Assembly (NCBI GenBank): GCA_018402135.1
Contig: JAGYJF010000005.1
Span: 1-64,000 of the forward strand
Source of the DNA: Flavobacteriaceae bacterium
GTDB lineage: Bacteria > Bacteroidota > Bacteroidia > Flavobacteriales > Flavobacteriaceae
Direction: 5' to 3'
Length of the DNA stretch: 64,000 bases
The translations under genes were made by a program, and so were the position numbers. Numbering within the stretch: the stretch's first letter is position 1; each line of letters opens with the position of its first letter. The notes beneath the pieces are model-generated. The model searched no databases, was not told where the DNA came from, and worked only from the letters and a program-made list of their open reading frames with translations. This document shows positions 44,814 through 53,477 of the stretch, piece after piece.

Positions 44814-45584
44814 TTATTTGGGTTTAAAAACTACAGGAATTATTTCGCCTTTGGCTAAGCGGTATTTATCGATGACTTTTTCTGAAAGGGTTTTGGTGTA
44901 ATCCACTTCTTCAACTTTAAATCCTATGGCTCTTAGCTTGTCAAAATAATCCCTTCCATAAACACGCACATGGTCGTATTGACCGAAAATTTTGGTGCGC
45001 TCATTTTTGTCTGTTATGGTATTGTCTTCAAATGTAAATTTCCTTTTTAGGTCTTGTGGAATTTGAAAGATTCCCATGCCACCGGGTTTCATCACACGAT
45101 AGAGTTCTTGCATGGCTTTGGTGTCGTTTGGAATATGTTCTAATACATGATTGCAAAAAATAACATCAAACTCATTGTCATTAAAAGGTAGATTGCAGAT
45201 ATCTGCTTTAACATCGGCCAATGGCGAATTTAGATCGGTGGTGGTGTAGTTTAAATTCGACATTTTTCTAAACCGCTTATAAAATGCTTGTTCGGGAGCA
45301 AAGTGAAGCACTTTTAATACCGAAGTGAAGAAATCAGTTTCATTTTTCAAATACAACCAAAGCAGTCGGTGGCGCTCTAGTGTTAACGTTGATGGCGATA
45401 ATACATTTGGCCGTTGCTTGGCATAGCCATAAGGCAGAAAGGAGCGGAAACTTTTATTGTCTATCGGGTCGGTATAGCGATGGCCTTTTAAAATCAAAAT
45501 TAAAAAAGGACGAATCACATAACTCAGCCTTATTAAAATAGACCTTGGAAAGATGTTTAATATGAATTTAAAAAGTCGTTTCAA
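44814..45584 (-). CDS. Class I SAM-dependent methyltransferase
   Basis: A 256-residue methyltransferase of the type 11 group. The N-terminal 40 residues include a hydrophobic stretch (IRPFLILILKGH). Motifs are VLHFAPEQAFYKRFRK, ADICNLPFNDNEFDVIFCNHVLEHI and YRVMKPGGMGIFQIP, which give the SAM-binding site and the post-motif loops. Such proteins often act on lipids or glycans in polysaccharide loci, but nothing here decides the substrate. It lies convergent with apbE and next to the GxxExxY pseudogene. Confidence 0.8.
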   Translation of the reverse strand: MKRLFKFILNIFPRSILIRLSYVIRPFLILILKGHRYTDPIDNKSFRSFLPYGYAKQRPNVLSPSTLTLERHRLLWLYLKNETDFFTSVLKVLHFAPEQAFYKRFRKMSNLNYTTTDLNSPLADVKADICNLPFNDNEFDVIFCNHVLEHIPNDTKAMQELYRVMKPGGMGIFQIPQDLKRKFTFEDNTITDKNERTKIFGQYDHVRVYGRDYFDKLRAIGFKVEEVDYTKTLSEKVIDKYRLAKGEIIPVVFKPK

Positions 45585-45627
45585 GTTATTTCACAGCGGG
45601 TATTTAATTGGCAAGCACATTTTTTCA

Positions 45628-45645
45628 GACACGGATTTCACGGAT
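45628..45645. repeat. Left 18-base inverted repeat of the GxxExxY element
   Basis: GACACGGATTTCACGGAT; the reverse complement of 46074-46091 is GACACGGATTGCACGGAT, 17 of 18 identical. A further CACGGATT copy follows on this side. Confidence 0.75.
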
Positions 45646-45659
45646 TTTCACGGATTCGA

Positions 45660-46035
45660 TTAAAGGATTATTCTTTTATATTTCAAACTATCTTGTCCAA
45701 AATTAACAAGTAAACCAACTTTTAATTTCAAAACAGCTAAATAATTTAGTGTTTGCCTTAAGTGTGAATCGGTAAGTGCAGTTATGGCTTTAATTTCCAA
45801 AACAATTTTATCATTAATTATAACGTCTGCTTGATACTTATGTGGTAGCATATTTCCTTTTGTAAGATATGTCAAATTTAGATTCTCTAGAGCAAGAAAT
45901 ATTATTATCAATTAGTTCAATCTCCAGCGCATCGGTATAAACCAACTCATTAAACCCTTTTGCTAGTTCATTATGTGCTTCCATACATATTCCTATTATT
46001 TTGTACGTATCTTCTTCGTAAATTAATTTATTCAT
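45660..46035 (-). pseudogene. GxxExxY protein gene with a one-base frameshift
   Basis: The N-terminal part (MNKLIYEEDTYKIIGICMEAHNELAKGFNELVYTDALEIELIDNN) holds the family hallmark GFNELVY, and the C-terminal part in the next frame (YQADVIINDKIVLEIKAI...) continues the family to KRIIL. The join falls at the four-T run 45858-45861 (plus strand); deleting one base restores FDISYKGNMLPHKYQADVI, which is what the family expects. This is either a real inactivation or a sequencing error. The intact product would be about 124 residues. It is flanked by 18-base inverted repeats (45628-45645 and 46074-46091). Confidence 0.8.
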
Positions 46036-46073
46036 AACAACAAAATAATATTAATACCTTTTTCTCCGTGCTA

Positions 46074-46091
46074 ATCCGTGCAATCCGTGTC
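46074..46091. repeat. Right 18-base inverted repeat of the GxxExxY element
   Basis: ATCCGTGCAATCCGTGTC, the inverse of 45628-45645 with one mismatch. A further CTCCGTG copy lies just outside the left of this arm (46064-46070). Confidence 0.75.
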
Positions 46092-46099
46092 TTAATTAT

Positions 46100-46918
46100 T
46101 TACAAAACCAATGCCTTTTTCCGAAACACATCTTCCTCATCACTCACCATTCCCAGAGCCTCATAAATATACCCAAAAGTAGAGAGCAATTCAGGTTTGC
46201 CATCAATAATAGCAACGTTGTGCTCAAAGTGCGCACTAGGTTTGTTGTCTAATGTTGTAATGGTCCAACCGTCGTTGTGTTGCTTGATTCGGTGGGTACC
46301 GAGGTTAATCATCGGTTCAATAGCTACCACCATACCCTCGATAAACTTTTTACCACGGCCACGTTTTCCATAATTAGGCATTTCAGGATCTTCATGCATT
46401 TTTTTACCTAATCCGTGCCCCACTAATTCTCGTACCACACCATAACCATTACTTTCGCAGTACTGCTGGATGGCATATCCAACATCACCTACACGGTTAC
46501 CAAGTTTAAATTCTGCAATACCAACATAGAGCGATTCCTTGGTGACCTGAAGTAGTTTTTCAATTTCAGGCGCAATAGTTCCAATGCCAAAAGTATAGGC
46601 ATGGTCGCCATAAAATCCATTTTTTATAGCACCACAATCGATTGAAATAATATCGCCTTCTTTTAGTGGCGTATTATTAGGGATGCCATGAACCACTTGT
46701 GTATTTGGGCTAACGCATAAGGTATTCGGAAAATCGTATAAACCTAAAAATCCAGGGATAGCACCGTGATCTCTTATAAAGGTTTCTGCGAGTTGGTCCA
46801 GGTACAAGGTGGTTACTCCAGGCTTTATTTCTTTAGCAATCATCCCTAAAGTTTTAGATACTATCAAGGCAGATTCGCGCATTAATTCTATTTCTTCTCT
46901 GGTTTTTACTACGATCAT
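46100..46918 (-). CDS. map: Methionine aminopeptidase, type I
   Basis: A 272-residue cytosolic dinuclear-metal peptidase that removes the initiator methionine. Metal ligands are visible in IISIDCGAIKNGFYGDHAYTF (two Asp), VGHGLGKKMHEDPEMPNYG (His), AIEPMIN (Glu) and a final Glu in SAHFEHNVAI. Length is normal for type Ia without the N-terminal zinc finger. A -7 box (TACCTTTG on the coding strand, 46938-46945) lies upstream. Not part of an operon here. Confidence 0.95.
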   Translation of the reverse strand: MIVVKTREEIELMRESALIVSKTLGMIAKEIKPGVTTLYLDQLAETFIRDHGAIPGFLGLYDFPNTLCVSPNTQVVHGIPNNTPLKEGDIISIDCGAIKNGFYGDHAYTFGIGTIAPEIEKLLQVTKESLYVGIAEFKLGNRVGDVGYAIQQYCESNGYGVVRELVGHGLGKKMHEDPEMPNYGKRGRGKKFIEGMVVAIEPMINLGTHRIKQHNDGWTITTLDNKPSAHFEHNVAIIDGKPELLSTFGYIYEALGMVSDEEDVFRKKALVL

Positions 46919-46937
46919 AATAGTTTTAAATATTGGG

Positions 46938-46945
46938 CAAAGGTA
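46938..46945 (-). promoter_or_regulatory. -7 box for map
   Basis: CAAAGGTA on the plus strand equals TACCTTTG on the coding strand, 20 bases before the map start. Confidence 0.5.
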
Positions 46946-47015
46946 ATTAATTTAAGGAAGTTAATTTTTATCAGAAAACATGATATTAAACAGTATTTAA
47001 TTTGTGCATGTGCGT

Positions 47016-47023
47016 TAATTTTG
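47016..47023 (+). promoter_or_regulatory. -7 box for the CoA-transferase gene
   Basis: TAATTTTG, full match to TAnnTTTG, 23 bases before the start at 47046. Confidence 0.5.
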
Positions 47024-47045
47024 CACCTGAATAAAATGAAAAACA

Positions 47046-48317
47046 ATGTATAAATCCGTATCAGCCGAAGAGGCTTTAAAAGTTGTAAAATCAAACGATA
47101 AAATATACCTTCAAGCTGCCGCTGCGGCGCCACAAGTTTTAATTAGAGCATTAGCCAACCGACATGAAGAATTGCGCAATGTTGAAATTTGCCAATTGCA
47201 CACCGAAGGAGAAGCACCGTATGCCAATCCAGAATTGCGTGAAAGTTTCCATGTGAATTCATTTTTTATTGGTAAAAATGTGCGTCATACCATAGCTGCA
47301 GGAAATGGCTCTTACACGCCTGTGTTTTTGAGTGAACTTCCGCTGCTATTCAAACGAAATATTATAAATTTAAATGTCGCTTTAATTCATGTTTCAGTAC
47401 CTGATATTCATGGTTATTGTTCGTTAGGTGTCTCAGTTGAGGCAACTTTAGCGGCTATTGACAATGCCGATTATGTAATTGCACAGGTAAATAAACAAAT
47501 GCCACGAACTTTTGGTGACGGGATAATTCACGTTTCCGAAATAAACACCTTTGTTGAATGTGATGAACCGCTGCCAGCACACAATATGCCGGCACCAACG
47601 CCTATCGAGAATAAAATCGGCGATTTTGTGGCGAGTCTTATTGAAGATAGAAGCACCCTGCAAATGGGAATTGGCTCAATACCAAATGCTGTTTTAACAA
47701 GATTGACCAATCATAAAGATTTAGGGCTGCATACCGAGATGTTTTCGGATGGCGTTATTGATTTAATTTTGAAAGATGTTATAAACGGAAATTACAAGGG
47801 CGTGAATCCTGGCCGCGCTTTGGCCACTTTTTTAATGGGTTCAAAACGCTTATACGATTATGTAAATGACAATCCGTTTGTTGAAATGCGCACCTCAGAT
47901 TATGTAAATGACGTTTCAATTATAAAGCAAAACCCGCGTATGGTAGCCATAAATTCGGCTATTGAAGTGGATTTAACGGGGCAAGTTTGTGCCGACTCTA
48001 TAGGCACAAGAATGTATTCGGGTGTTGGTGGACAAATGGATTTTATTCGCGGAGCCTCTCTAAGTGAAGGCGGAAAGGCCATTATTGCTTTACCATCGGT
48101 AACCAATAAAGGTGTTAGTAGAATTACACCCATGCTTAAAAATGGCGCTGGCGTTGTAACCACACGTGCACATGTTCATTACATCATTACCGAATACGGT
48201 ATTGCTAACTTATACGGAAAAACCATCAAGCAACGCGCCAAAGCTTTAGTCAATATTGCACATCCAGATCATCAAGAAGCCATTGAACGCAGTTTTGCTG
48301 AAAGTAGACTTTGCTAA
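47046..48317 (+). CDS. Acetyl-CoA hydrolase/transferase family protein
   Basis: A 423-residue CoA-transferase of the family that includes acetyl-CoA hydrolase, succinate:acetate CoA-transferase and 4-hydroxybutyrate CoA-transferase. Visible are AAAPQVLIRALANRH at the N terminus, QMGIGSIPNAVLTRL, GLHTEMFSDGVIDLI with the catalytic glutamate, and GVGGQMDFIRGASLSEGGKAI toward the end. The substrate pair cannot be decided from sequence alone; acetate/acyl-CoA exchange is most likely. Divergent from map. Confidence 0.88.
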   Translation: MYKSVSAEEALKVVKSNDKIYLQAAAAAPQVLIRALANRHEELRNVEICQLHTEGEAPYANPELRESFHVNSFFIGKNVRHTIAAGNGSYTPVFLSELPLLFKRNIINLNVALIHVSVPDIHGYCSLGVSVEATLAAIDNADYVIAQVNKQMPRTFGDGIIHVSEINTFVECDEPLPAHNMPAPTPIENKIGDFVASLIEDRSTLQMGIGSIPNAVLTRLTNHKDLGLHTEMFSDGVIDLILKDVINGNYKGVNPGRALATFLMGSKRLYDYVNDNPFVEMRTSDYVNDVSIIKQNPRMVAINSAIEVDLTGQVCADSIGTRMYSGVGGQMDFIRGASLSEGGKAIIALPSVTNKGVSRITPMLKNGAGVVTTRAHVHYIITEYGIANLYGKTIKQRAKALVNIAHPDHQEAIERSFAESRLC

Positions 48318-48327
48318 TACAAATAAA

Positions 48328-48741
48328 TTAAGATTTCAAGAAAGAGAAGAATCCTTTTCTTTTCTTTCTTGCTTTTATATCGGGTGCTTCGTTCGTGATA
48401 AGTTGAAAAACTTCTCCCCAACCAAGTACGCCACCAATATTTCTGTCATCTATAAATAAATCGGCGTAAATTTTTCTGCTTTTAGAATTGTCAAACTGTT
48501 CTTCAGGAAAACTTTGGTTGACTGCATAGAAATTGATACCATTTTCTTTGCAAAAATCAACAGCTTCGTCTAGTTTGGTACCATAACGGTAAGTCCATAA
48601 TATTAGTCGGTGCCCCTCTTCTTGCAATCTTTTTAAAGTTTCAAAAGCAAAAATTCTGGGTTTACCAACTTGTGGATAGGCATCTTCAACGATGGTTCCG
48701 TCAAAATCTACCGCAATAATAAGCTTGTCTTGAAAATTCAT
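48328..48741 (-). CDS. HAD-like phosphatase-type protein
   Basis: A 137-residue protein with the HAD motif I AVDFDGTIVED near residue 11, a motif II-like LILWTYRYG near residue 47 and acidic FIDDRNIGG toward the end (motif IV). The cap domain is missing, so it is a minimal type C0 HAD protein, similar to small Bacteroides hydrolases. A phosphatase activity is probable, but the natural substrate is unknown. The C terminus is basic (KARKKRKGFFSFLKS). Located between the CoA-transferase and gpmI. Confidence 0.8.
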   Translation of the reverse strand: MNFQDKLIIAVDFDGTIVEDAYPQVGKPRIFAFETLKRLQEEGHRLILWTYRYGTKLDEAVDFCKENGINFYAVNQSFPEEQFDNSKSRKIYADLFIDDRNIGGVLGWGEVFQLITNEAPDIKARKKRKGFFSFLKS

Positions 48742-48787
48742 ACCTTAGGCAATAATGATGTTTACAATGATACTATTATAATTTGAA

Positions 48788-50308
48788 TTAATCAATTAAC
48801 GAATGCTGCGTCATGGTTTTAGGTTGTTGAATTCCCATTAATTTTAAAATGGTAGGCGCCATATCACCTAAAATGCCGTCTTTTATTTTAAGATGGTCAT
48901 TGTCTATACAGATAATTGGCACCGGATTGGTGGTATGTGCGGTATTAGGTGAGCCATCTGGATTGATCATGGTTTCGCAGTTGCCATGATCGGCAATCAA
49001 CAGCGTTGTATAATTGTGTTTTAGTGCCGTTTCTACAACTTGTTCAACGCACTTGTCAACCGCTTCACAGGCTTTGATAGCTGCTGCCATAACACCAGTA
49101 TGGCCTACCATATCGCCGTTAGCAAAATTTAGACACACAAAATCTGCAGATTCTTTTTCCAATTCTGGCACTAGTGCATTGGTTAACTCAAAAGCACTCA
49201 TTTCGGGTTTTAAATCGTATGTGGCTACTTTAGGGGAATTTCGCAAAATACGGGTTTCCCCATTGAAAGGTGTTTCTCTGCCTCCTGAAAAGAAAAAGGT
49301 AACATGTGGGTACTTTTCTGTTTCTGCAATTCTTATTTGGGTTTTGTTGTGGGCTTCAAGAACTTCACCCAAAGTTTCATTTAAATTTTCTTTGTTAAAG
49401 ACTACTTTGATGTTTTTAAATGTTTCATCGTAATTGGTGAGCGTTACATAATGCAGTGGTATTTTATGCATGTTGTGTTCATGAAAATCGTCTTGGCATA
49501 AAGCCTGTGTTATTTGGCGTCCGCGATCGGTTCTAAAATTGAAAAATATAACTACATCATCTGCTTTAATGGTTGCCAGGGGTTGATGGGTACTATCAAC
49601 AGCTATAATGGGCTTTATAAATTCGTCGGTGATATTATTTGTATATTGGTTATCAATTGATTTCAAAAGATTAGTAGATGGTTCGCCTACACCATTCACC
49701 AAAGCATCGTAGGCTAGTTTAACGCGTTCCCAACGTTTATCTCTGTCCATGGCGTAATAACGACCTGTGATAGATGCAATTTTAGCATGGGTTCTATTGG
49801 CGTAATCTTCTAAATCTGAAATAAACCCATAACCTGATTTTGGGTCAACGTCGCGTCCATCGGTAAAGGCATGAACAAAGACATCCTTTAAACCAAATTC
49901 GTTTGTAGCATCTAATAATCCAAATAAATGATTGATATGAGAGTGTACGCCGCCATCACTTACTAAGCCTAATAAATGAACTTTTTTACCATGTGTTTTA
50001 GCGTATTGAAAGGCCTCTTTTAAGGCTGGCTCGTGCTGTAAGGTTTTGTTTTTAACAGCGAGATTTACCTTTACCAAATCTTGGTAAACAATTCTACCTG
50101 CACCCAAATTCATGTGACCAACCTCACTATTGCCCATTTGGCCTTCGGGCAGACCGACGTGTAAACCATCGGTTCTTAAAGTAGCGTGCGAAAAACGCTG
50201 ATAAAGGCTGTCAATATAGGGAGTTTGTGCATGGTCAATGGCGGATACTTTTGGGTCTGGTGACATTCCCCAGCCATCTAAAATCATGAGAATTACTTTC
50301 TTATTCAT
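48788..50308 (-). CDS. gpmI: 2,3-bisphosphoglycerate-independent phosphoglycerate mutase
   Basis: A 506-residue Mn2+-dependent iPGM of the alkaline phosphatase superfamily, converting 3- to 2-phosphoglycerate. Motifs include MILDGWG (metal Asp), EGQMGNSEVGHMNLGAGR with the phosphoserine nucleophile, SDGGVHSHINHLF, AFTDGRDVDPKSG, FFFSGGRETPF, FANGDMVGHTG and IADHGNCE with metal ligands. Length is normal. A TATCTTTG box (50328-50335 on the plus strand as CAAAGATA) is upstream. Confidence 0.96.
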   Translation of the reverse strand: MNKKVILMILDGWGMSPDPKVSAIDHAQTPYIDSLYQRFSHATLRTDGLHVGLPEGQMGNSEVGHMNLGAGRIVYQDLVKVNLAVKNKTLQHEPALKEAFQYAKTHGKKVHLLGLVSDGGVHSHINHLFGLLDATNEFGLKDVFVHAFTDGRDVDPKSGYGFISDLEDYANRTHAKIASITGRYYAMDRDKRWERVKLAYDALVNGVGEPSTNLLKSIDNQYTNNITDEFIKPIIAVDSTHQPLATIKADDVVIFFNFRTDRGRQITQALCQDDFHEHNMHKIPLHYVTLTNYDETFKNIKVVFNKENLNETLGEVLEAHNKTQIRIAETEKYPHVTFFFSGGRETPFNGETRILRNSPKVATYDLKPEMSAFELTNALVPELEKESADFVCLNFANGDMVGHTGVMAAAIKACEAVDKCVEQVVETALKHNYTTLLIADHGNCETMINPDGSPNTAHTTNPVPIICIDNDHLKIKDGILGDMAPTILKLMGIQQPKTMTQHSLID

Positions 50309-50327
50309 ATTTCAAAAATCTAAGAAT

Positions 50328-50335
50328 CAAAGATA
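50328..50335 (-). promoter_or_regulatory. -7 box for gpmI
   Basis: CAAAGATA on the plus strand equals TATCTTTG on the coding strand, 20 bases before the gpmI start. Confidence 0.5.
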
Positions 50336-50562
50336 AGAACTTCGTGCGGTTTCATCTGTATTTATAGAATCAAAATATTGAAAGTTAAATTTAAATGACG
50401 AGATTCGTTTGTATTTGTTACCAGTAAAATTCAATTTATGAAACTATTAACATATTTGTTTGCAAATGGTTAAATGTATGTTATGATATTTTTTAGCGTG
50501 TAACAATTCCGAAAATATATCGTCTCTTTGGTGTAATCAATTAAATATTTAAAATAGTCATC

Positions 50563-50952
50563 ATGAAAAAAACAATCATTATTGCATCATTAATTTTTGG
50601 ACTTGCCACTGGTAATGCCATAGCCGAAAACGGGAGAATTTATTCACCAGTAACAGTTGAAAACCCTGCAGAAGTCAGTTCGTTTTGTGTCGCCATAGTA
50701 AAGGGCGATTTTGAAACCGTTAAAAAACTGATTGAACTTGGCGAAGATGTCAATCAAAAATCGAACGGTATGGCACCACTTCATTTTGCTGCCAAATACA
50801 ACCGCGTAGAAATTGCGGAACTTTTAATTTCTAAAGGCGCCAAAGTTTCTGCAAAATGCAACAAAGGCTACACAGCCGAAAAGTATGCTACGTTATCAAA
50901 TGCTAATGATGTGGCACAATTATTGAAAAACCGTAAAAAGAAAAATGCTTAA
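50563..50952 (+). CDS. Periplasmic ankyrin-repeat protein
   Basis: A 129-residue protein with signal peptide (MKKTIIIASLIFGLATGNAIAE), then two to three ankyrin repeats: DFETVKKLIELGEDVNQKSN, GMAPLHFAAKYNRVEIAELL and ISKGAKVSAKCNKGYTAEKY. It presumably binds another periplasmic or outer-membrane protein. The terminal residues KNRKKKNA are very basic. No partner gene adjoins it, and a terminator follows closely. The 254-base region upstream of it has no strong promoter box. Confidence 0.8.
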   Translation: MKKTIIIASLIFGLATGNAIAENGRIYSPVTVENPAEVSSFCVAIVKGDFETVKKLIELGEDVNQKSNGMAPLHFAAKYNRVEIAELLISKGAKVSAKCNKGYTAEKYATLSNANDVAQLLKNRKKKNA

Positions 50953-50981
50953 CAAAGCAATTATTTGAGTTAGTTAGTTAG

Positions 50982-51010
50982 TAAAACGCCTGTTAGTCTG
51001 GGCGTTTTTT
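50982..51010 (+). terminator. Terminator after the ankyrin gene
   Basis: AAAACGCCT and GGGCGTTTT form a nine-pair stem (one G-T) with a nine-base loop, followed by T-run to 51010. Confidence 0.75.
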
Positions 51011-51048
51011 TATGCCTCTAAATCAACTATTCCATTTTTTGTAAGATG

Positions 51049-51753
51049 CTATTTTAAAAAGCTTAAATCGGAAAGCGGAGGCAATTCATAAGGTTGCTTA
51101 CTTTGTTCAAAAACCCTCGCACCTAGTGTGCCTTTTAATACACAACTATTTTCAGATAAATCAATCCAACTGCCTTCACGTAAACCGACTACTGGCGGCG
51201 AATTGTATACGTGAAATTCTGAAATTCTAGTTTCTCTAGTTTCTCCCATGTGGGTGCTGTTTGCATCTGGATCGATGTAATGCGGATTAATATTAAATGG
51301 GACTATTCCTAAAGATTTAAAGCTAGGTGGGTATATGATGGGCATATCGTTGGTATTGTTGATGGTTAGTCCGCAAATATTACTACCTGCGCTTGTTCCT
51401 AAATACGGGGTATCGTTTTTAATGACAGTTCTTAAAGGTTCTAATAGTTGAAATTTATACAATTCATTTAATAACATAAAAGTATTCCCACCTCCAGTAA
51501 AAATTCCTTTAGCATTATTAATTGCCTCAAGCGGATTATCAAACTCGTGTATTCCGACTAATTTTTTGCCTATTGAGGTGAAAAAATCATTCATCCTTTT
51601 GGTGTAAGTTTCATGCGAAATACCACCAGGTCGCGCATACGGAACAAATAGCACTTCGTTTGTATTGCGATAAAGCTCTGAAAGTTCTGCTTTTAAATAG
51701 GCTAATGGCTTGCTGCCATAAACAGTTGATGTACTCGCTAAAATTACTTTCAT
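51049..51753 (-). CDS. pepE: Dipeptidase E (peptidase family S51)
   Basis: A 234-residue cytosolic alpha-aspartyl dipeptidase. The serine nucleophile lies in PYLGTSAGSNICGLTI and the glycine motif GIFTGGGNTFML precedes it; NPHYIDPDANSTHMGETRETR holds further catalytic residues, and YNSPPVVGLREGSWI is conserved. It hydrolyses Asp-X dipeptides. It is convergent with the ankyrin gene and divergent from the secreted-protein pair. Confidence 0.93.
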   Translation of the reverse strand: MKVILASTSTVYGSKPLAYLKAELSELYRNTNEVLFVPYARPGGISHETYTKRMNDFFTSIGKKLVGIHEFDNPLEAINNAKGIFTGGGNTFMLLNELYKFQLLEPLRTVIKNDTPYLGTSAGSNICGLTINNTNDMPIIYPPSFKSLGIVPFNINPHYIDPDANSTHMGETRETRISEFHVYNSPPVVGLREGSWIDLSENSCVLKGTLGARVFEQSKQPYELPPLSDLSFLK

Positions 51754-51877
51754 ATCAATAATTTGTATTTTGCCATAAAATTAATCATTCCAATTCTTTA
51801 ACAAAATTTTACACAGATTTGTAGGATTTTTACAAAAAGAATGTCGAATTTTATTGTTAGCATTTATAATAGCCACC

Positions 51878-52681
51878 ATGACTAAATATTACTTTACACT
51901 GTTTTTTTTATTATCTGCATTTTTTGCGTATTCACAGGGATTAGAAAGGGTGGAGGTTTCGGGAAAAGTCATAGTGGATAGTGAGGATTTAGAAGGTATT
52001 ACCGTTTACAATACAGGTTCAAAGTCGGGTGCATTAACTGATGAAAATGGGCTTTTTAAAATAAGCGTAAAACTCAACGATGTCTTAGAATTTAGAGCTT
52101 TACAATTTCAAGAGTTTAGAGTGACGATTGATGAAAAGGTTATGCAAACTAGGCAATTAACAGTATTTCTTATTGAAAGATTAAATGCTTTAGATGAAGT
52201 AATTTTATTACCCTATGGTTTATCGGGCAATCTGTATGTAGATACCGAAAGCGTCAAAACTTTTAATCCTGATATGAATGCCATTTATTTTGGTATCAAG
52301 CATAGTGACGCATACGAATTTCCTGCAGATTATAAAACGCAAGTAGAAAATCAGGCGATGTTTCCTTCTGGTGAAACTTTAAGAAATGGGTTGAATGTAG
52401 CCAATTTAATGGGATTAATGATAAAGCCTTTATTTAAAAAGGGCAATCCCGAAGATAACGTCAGTAGTATACCCGTAAGTAGATTAAAAACCTACTACAG
52501 CAATAAATTTTTAATTGATAATTACCATATACCCGAAGATAAAATTGAGGATTTTGTGTATTGGGTTGAAACCCATGGCTTGACTTTCGAGTTACTTGAG
52601 ACTGGTCGTGAATTAGAATTCATGGCATTTCTAGGTGAAAAAAGTAACGAATACTTAAAAGAACTTGGGCTTAAAAACTAA
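51878..52681 (+). CDS. Secreted protein with carboxypeptidase-like regulatory domain (copy 1)
   Basis: A 267-residue protein. The ATG at 51878 begins a signal peptide (MTKYYFTLFFLLSAFFAYSQG); the earlier ATG at 51854 is less natural. Residues 25-100 form a carboxypeptidase regulatory-like domain (VSGKVIVDSEDLEGITVYNT, GALTDENGLFKISVKLNDV), a beta-sandwich of the kind seen at the front of SusC/TonB receptors, but no plug or barrel follows. The rest has helical segments of unknown fold. It is homologous along its length to the next gene and overlaps it, so they are tandem duplicates. Confidence 0.78.
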   Translation: MTKYYFTLFFLLSAFFAYSQGLERVEVSGKVIVDSEDLEGITVYNTGSKSGALTDENGLFKISVKLNDVLEFRALQFQEFRVTIDEKVMQTRQLTVFLIERLNALDEVILLPYGLSGNLYVDTESVKTFNPDMNAIYFGIKHSDAYEFPADYKTQVENQAMFPSGETLRNGLNVANLMGLMIKPLFKKGNPEDNVSSIPVSRLKTYYSNKFLIDNYHIPEDKIEDFVYWVETHGLTFELLETGRELEFMAFLGEKSNEYLKELGLKN

Positions 52682-53474
52682 GATATTACTATTGGTTTTG
52701 GTCGGCGTTTTAAGCAATGTTAAGGCACAAACAGTTGTTTTAAGTGGTAATGTGATAGCCGACGATGACGTTGAAGGCATTCACATATTAAACCTAAGCA
52801 ATAACAACAATACGGTCACCAATGAACGCGGTTCTTTTGAAATTACCGCCAGTTTAAATGATACCATTGTGATTAGTGCCATTATGTACGAGCCAATAAG
52901 GATGCTTGTTACTGCAAAACATATTAACGACAAATACATCGCAGTTAAATTAGACAAAAAAATAAATCTGTTAGATGAGGTTCTCGTTGGTAAAATTCTA
53001 ACAGGCAGTCTAGATTCGGATATTGATAATAACGATACTCGCACCATAAATTTGCAGCAACTTGGCATTCCGGGTTACTACGGAAGGCAATTAACACAGC
53101 CCGAGCGCAGGCTACACGACGCTGATCATGGAACCTATATTAGTTCTTTTGACGGTGGACCGTTTGGATTAGGATTGGGAATAAACGTCCATAAAATTTT
53201 AAACAAAGTAAGCGGCCGTACCAAAAAATTAAAACACCTCGTTGTCCTCGATACAGAAAAAAGCTACATTGAAAAGCTAAAATCTCAGTTTGGCGAACAA
53301 ATATTTGAAAATCAAAACCTAACCGAAGGCCAAAAAAACGAGTTCTTTTTCTATTGTGCCGATGATCCTGAGTTCATAAATTTAATGAAAACCCAAGGCG
53401 ATTTAGCTGTGGTCAATTTCCTATACTTAAAATTAGAGAGTTTTAATAATATTCTCAAATCAAATCAAGATTAA
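52665..53474 (+). CDS. Secreted protein with carboxypeptidase-like regulatory domain (copy 2, TTG start)
   Basis: A 269-residue paralogue of the previous gene (LSGNVIADDDVEGIHILNL; TVTNERGSFEITASLNDTI). There is no ATG before the signal peptide, and the TTG at 52665 (MGLKTKILLLVLVGVLSNVKA) gives a good one, 17 bases inside the upstream gene, so translational coupling is likely. Compared with copy 1, it carries extra acidic residues and diverges in the C-terminal half. DUF6702-like and M1 peptidase genes follow on the same strand. Confidence 0.78.
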   Translation: MGLKTKILLLVLVGVLSNVKAQTVVLSGNVIADDDVEGIHILNLSNNNNTVTNERGSFEITASLNDTIVISAIMYEPIRMLVTAKHINDKYIAVKLDKKINLLDEVLVGKILTGSLDSDIDNNDTRTINLQQLGIPGYYGRQLTQPERRLHDADHGTYISSFDGGPFGLGLGINVHKILNKVSGRTKKLKHLVVLDTEKSYIEKLKSQFGEQIFENQNLTEGQKNEFFFYCADDPEFINLMKTQGDLAVVNFLYLKLESFNNILKSNQD

Positions 53475-53477
53475 CAA

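Noticed and set aside
46915-47133. Minus-strand gene between map and the CoA-transferase
   Set aside because: It overlaps the CoA-transferase start and the promoter of both genes; composition is not protein-like.
52665-52700. Frameshift joining the two secreted paralogues into one protein
   Set aside because: Copy 2 has its own signal peptide from a TTG start and both copies contain the whole domain, so this is tandem duplication.
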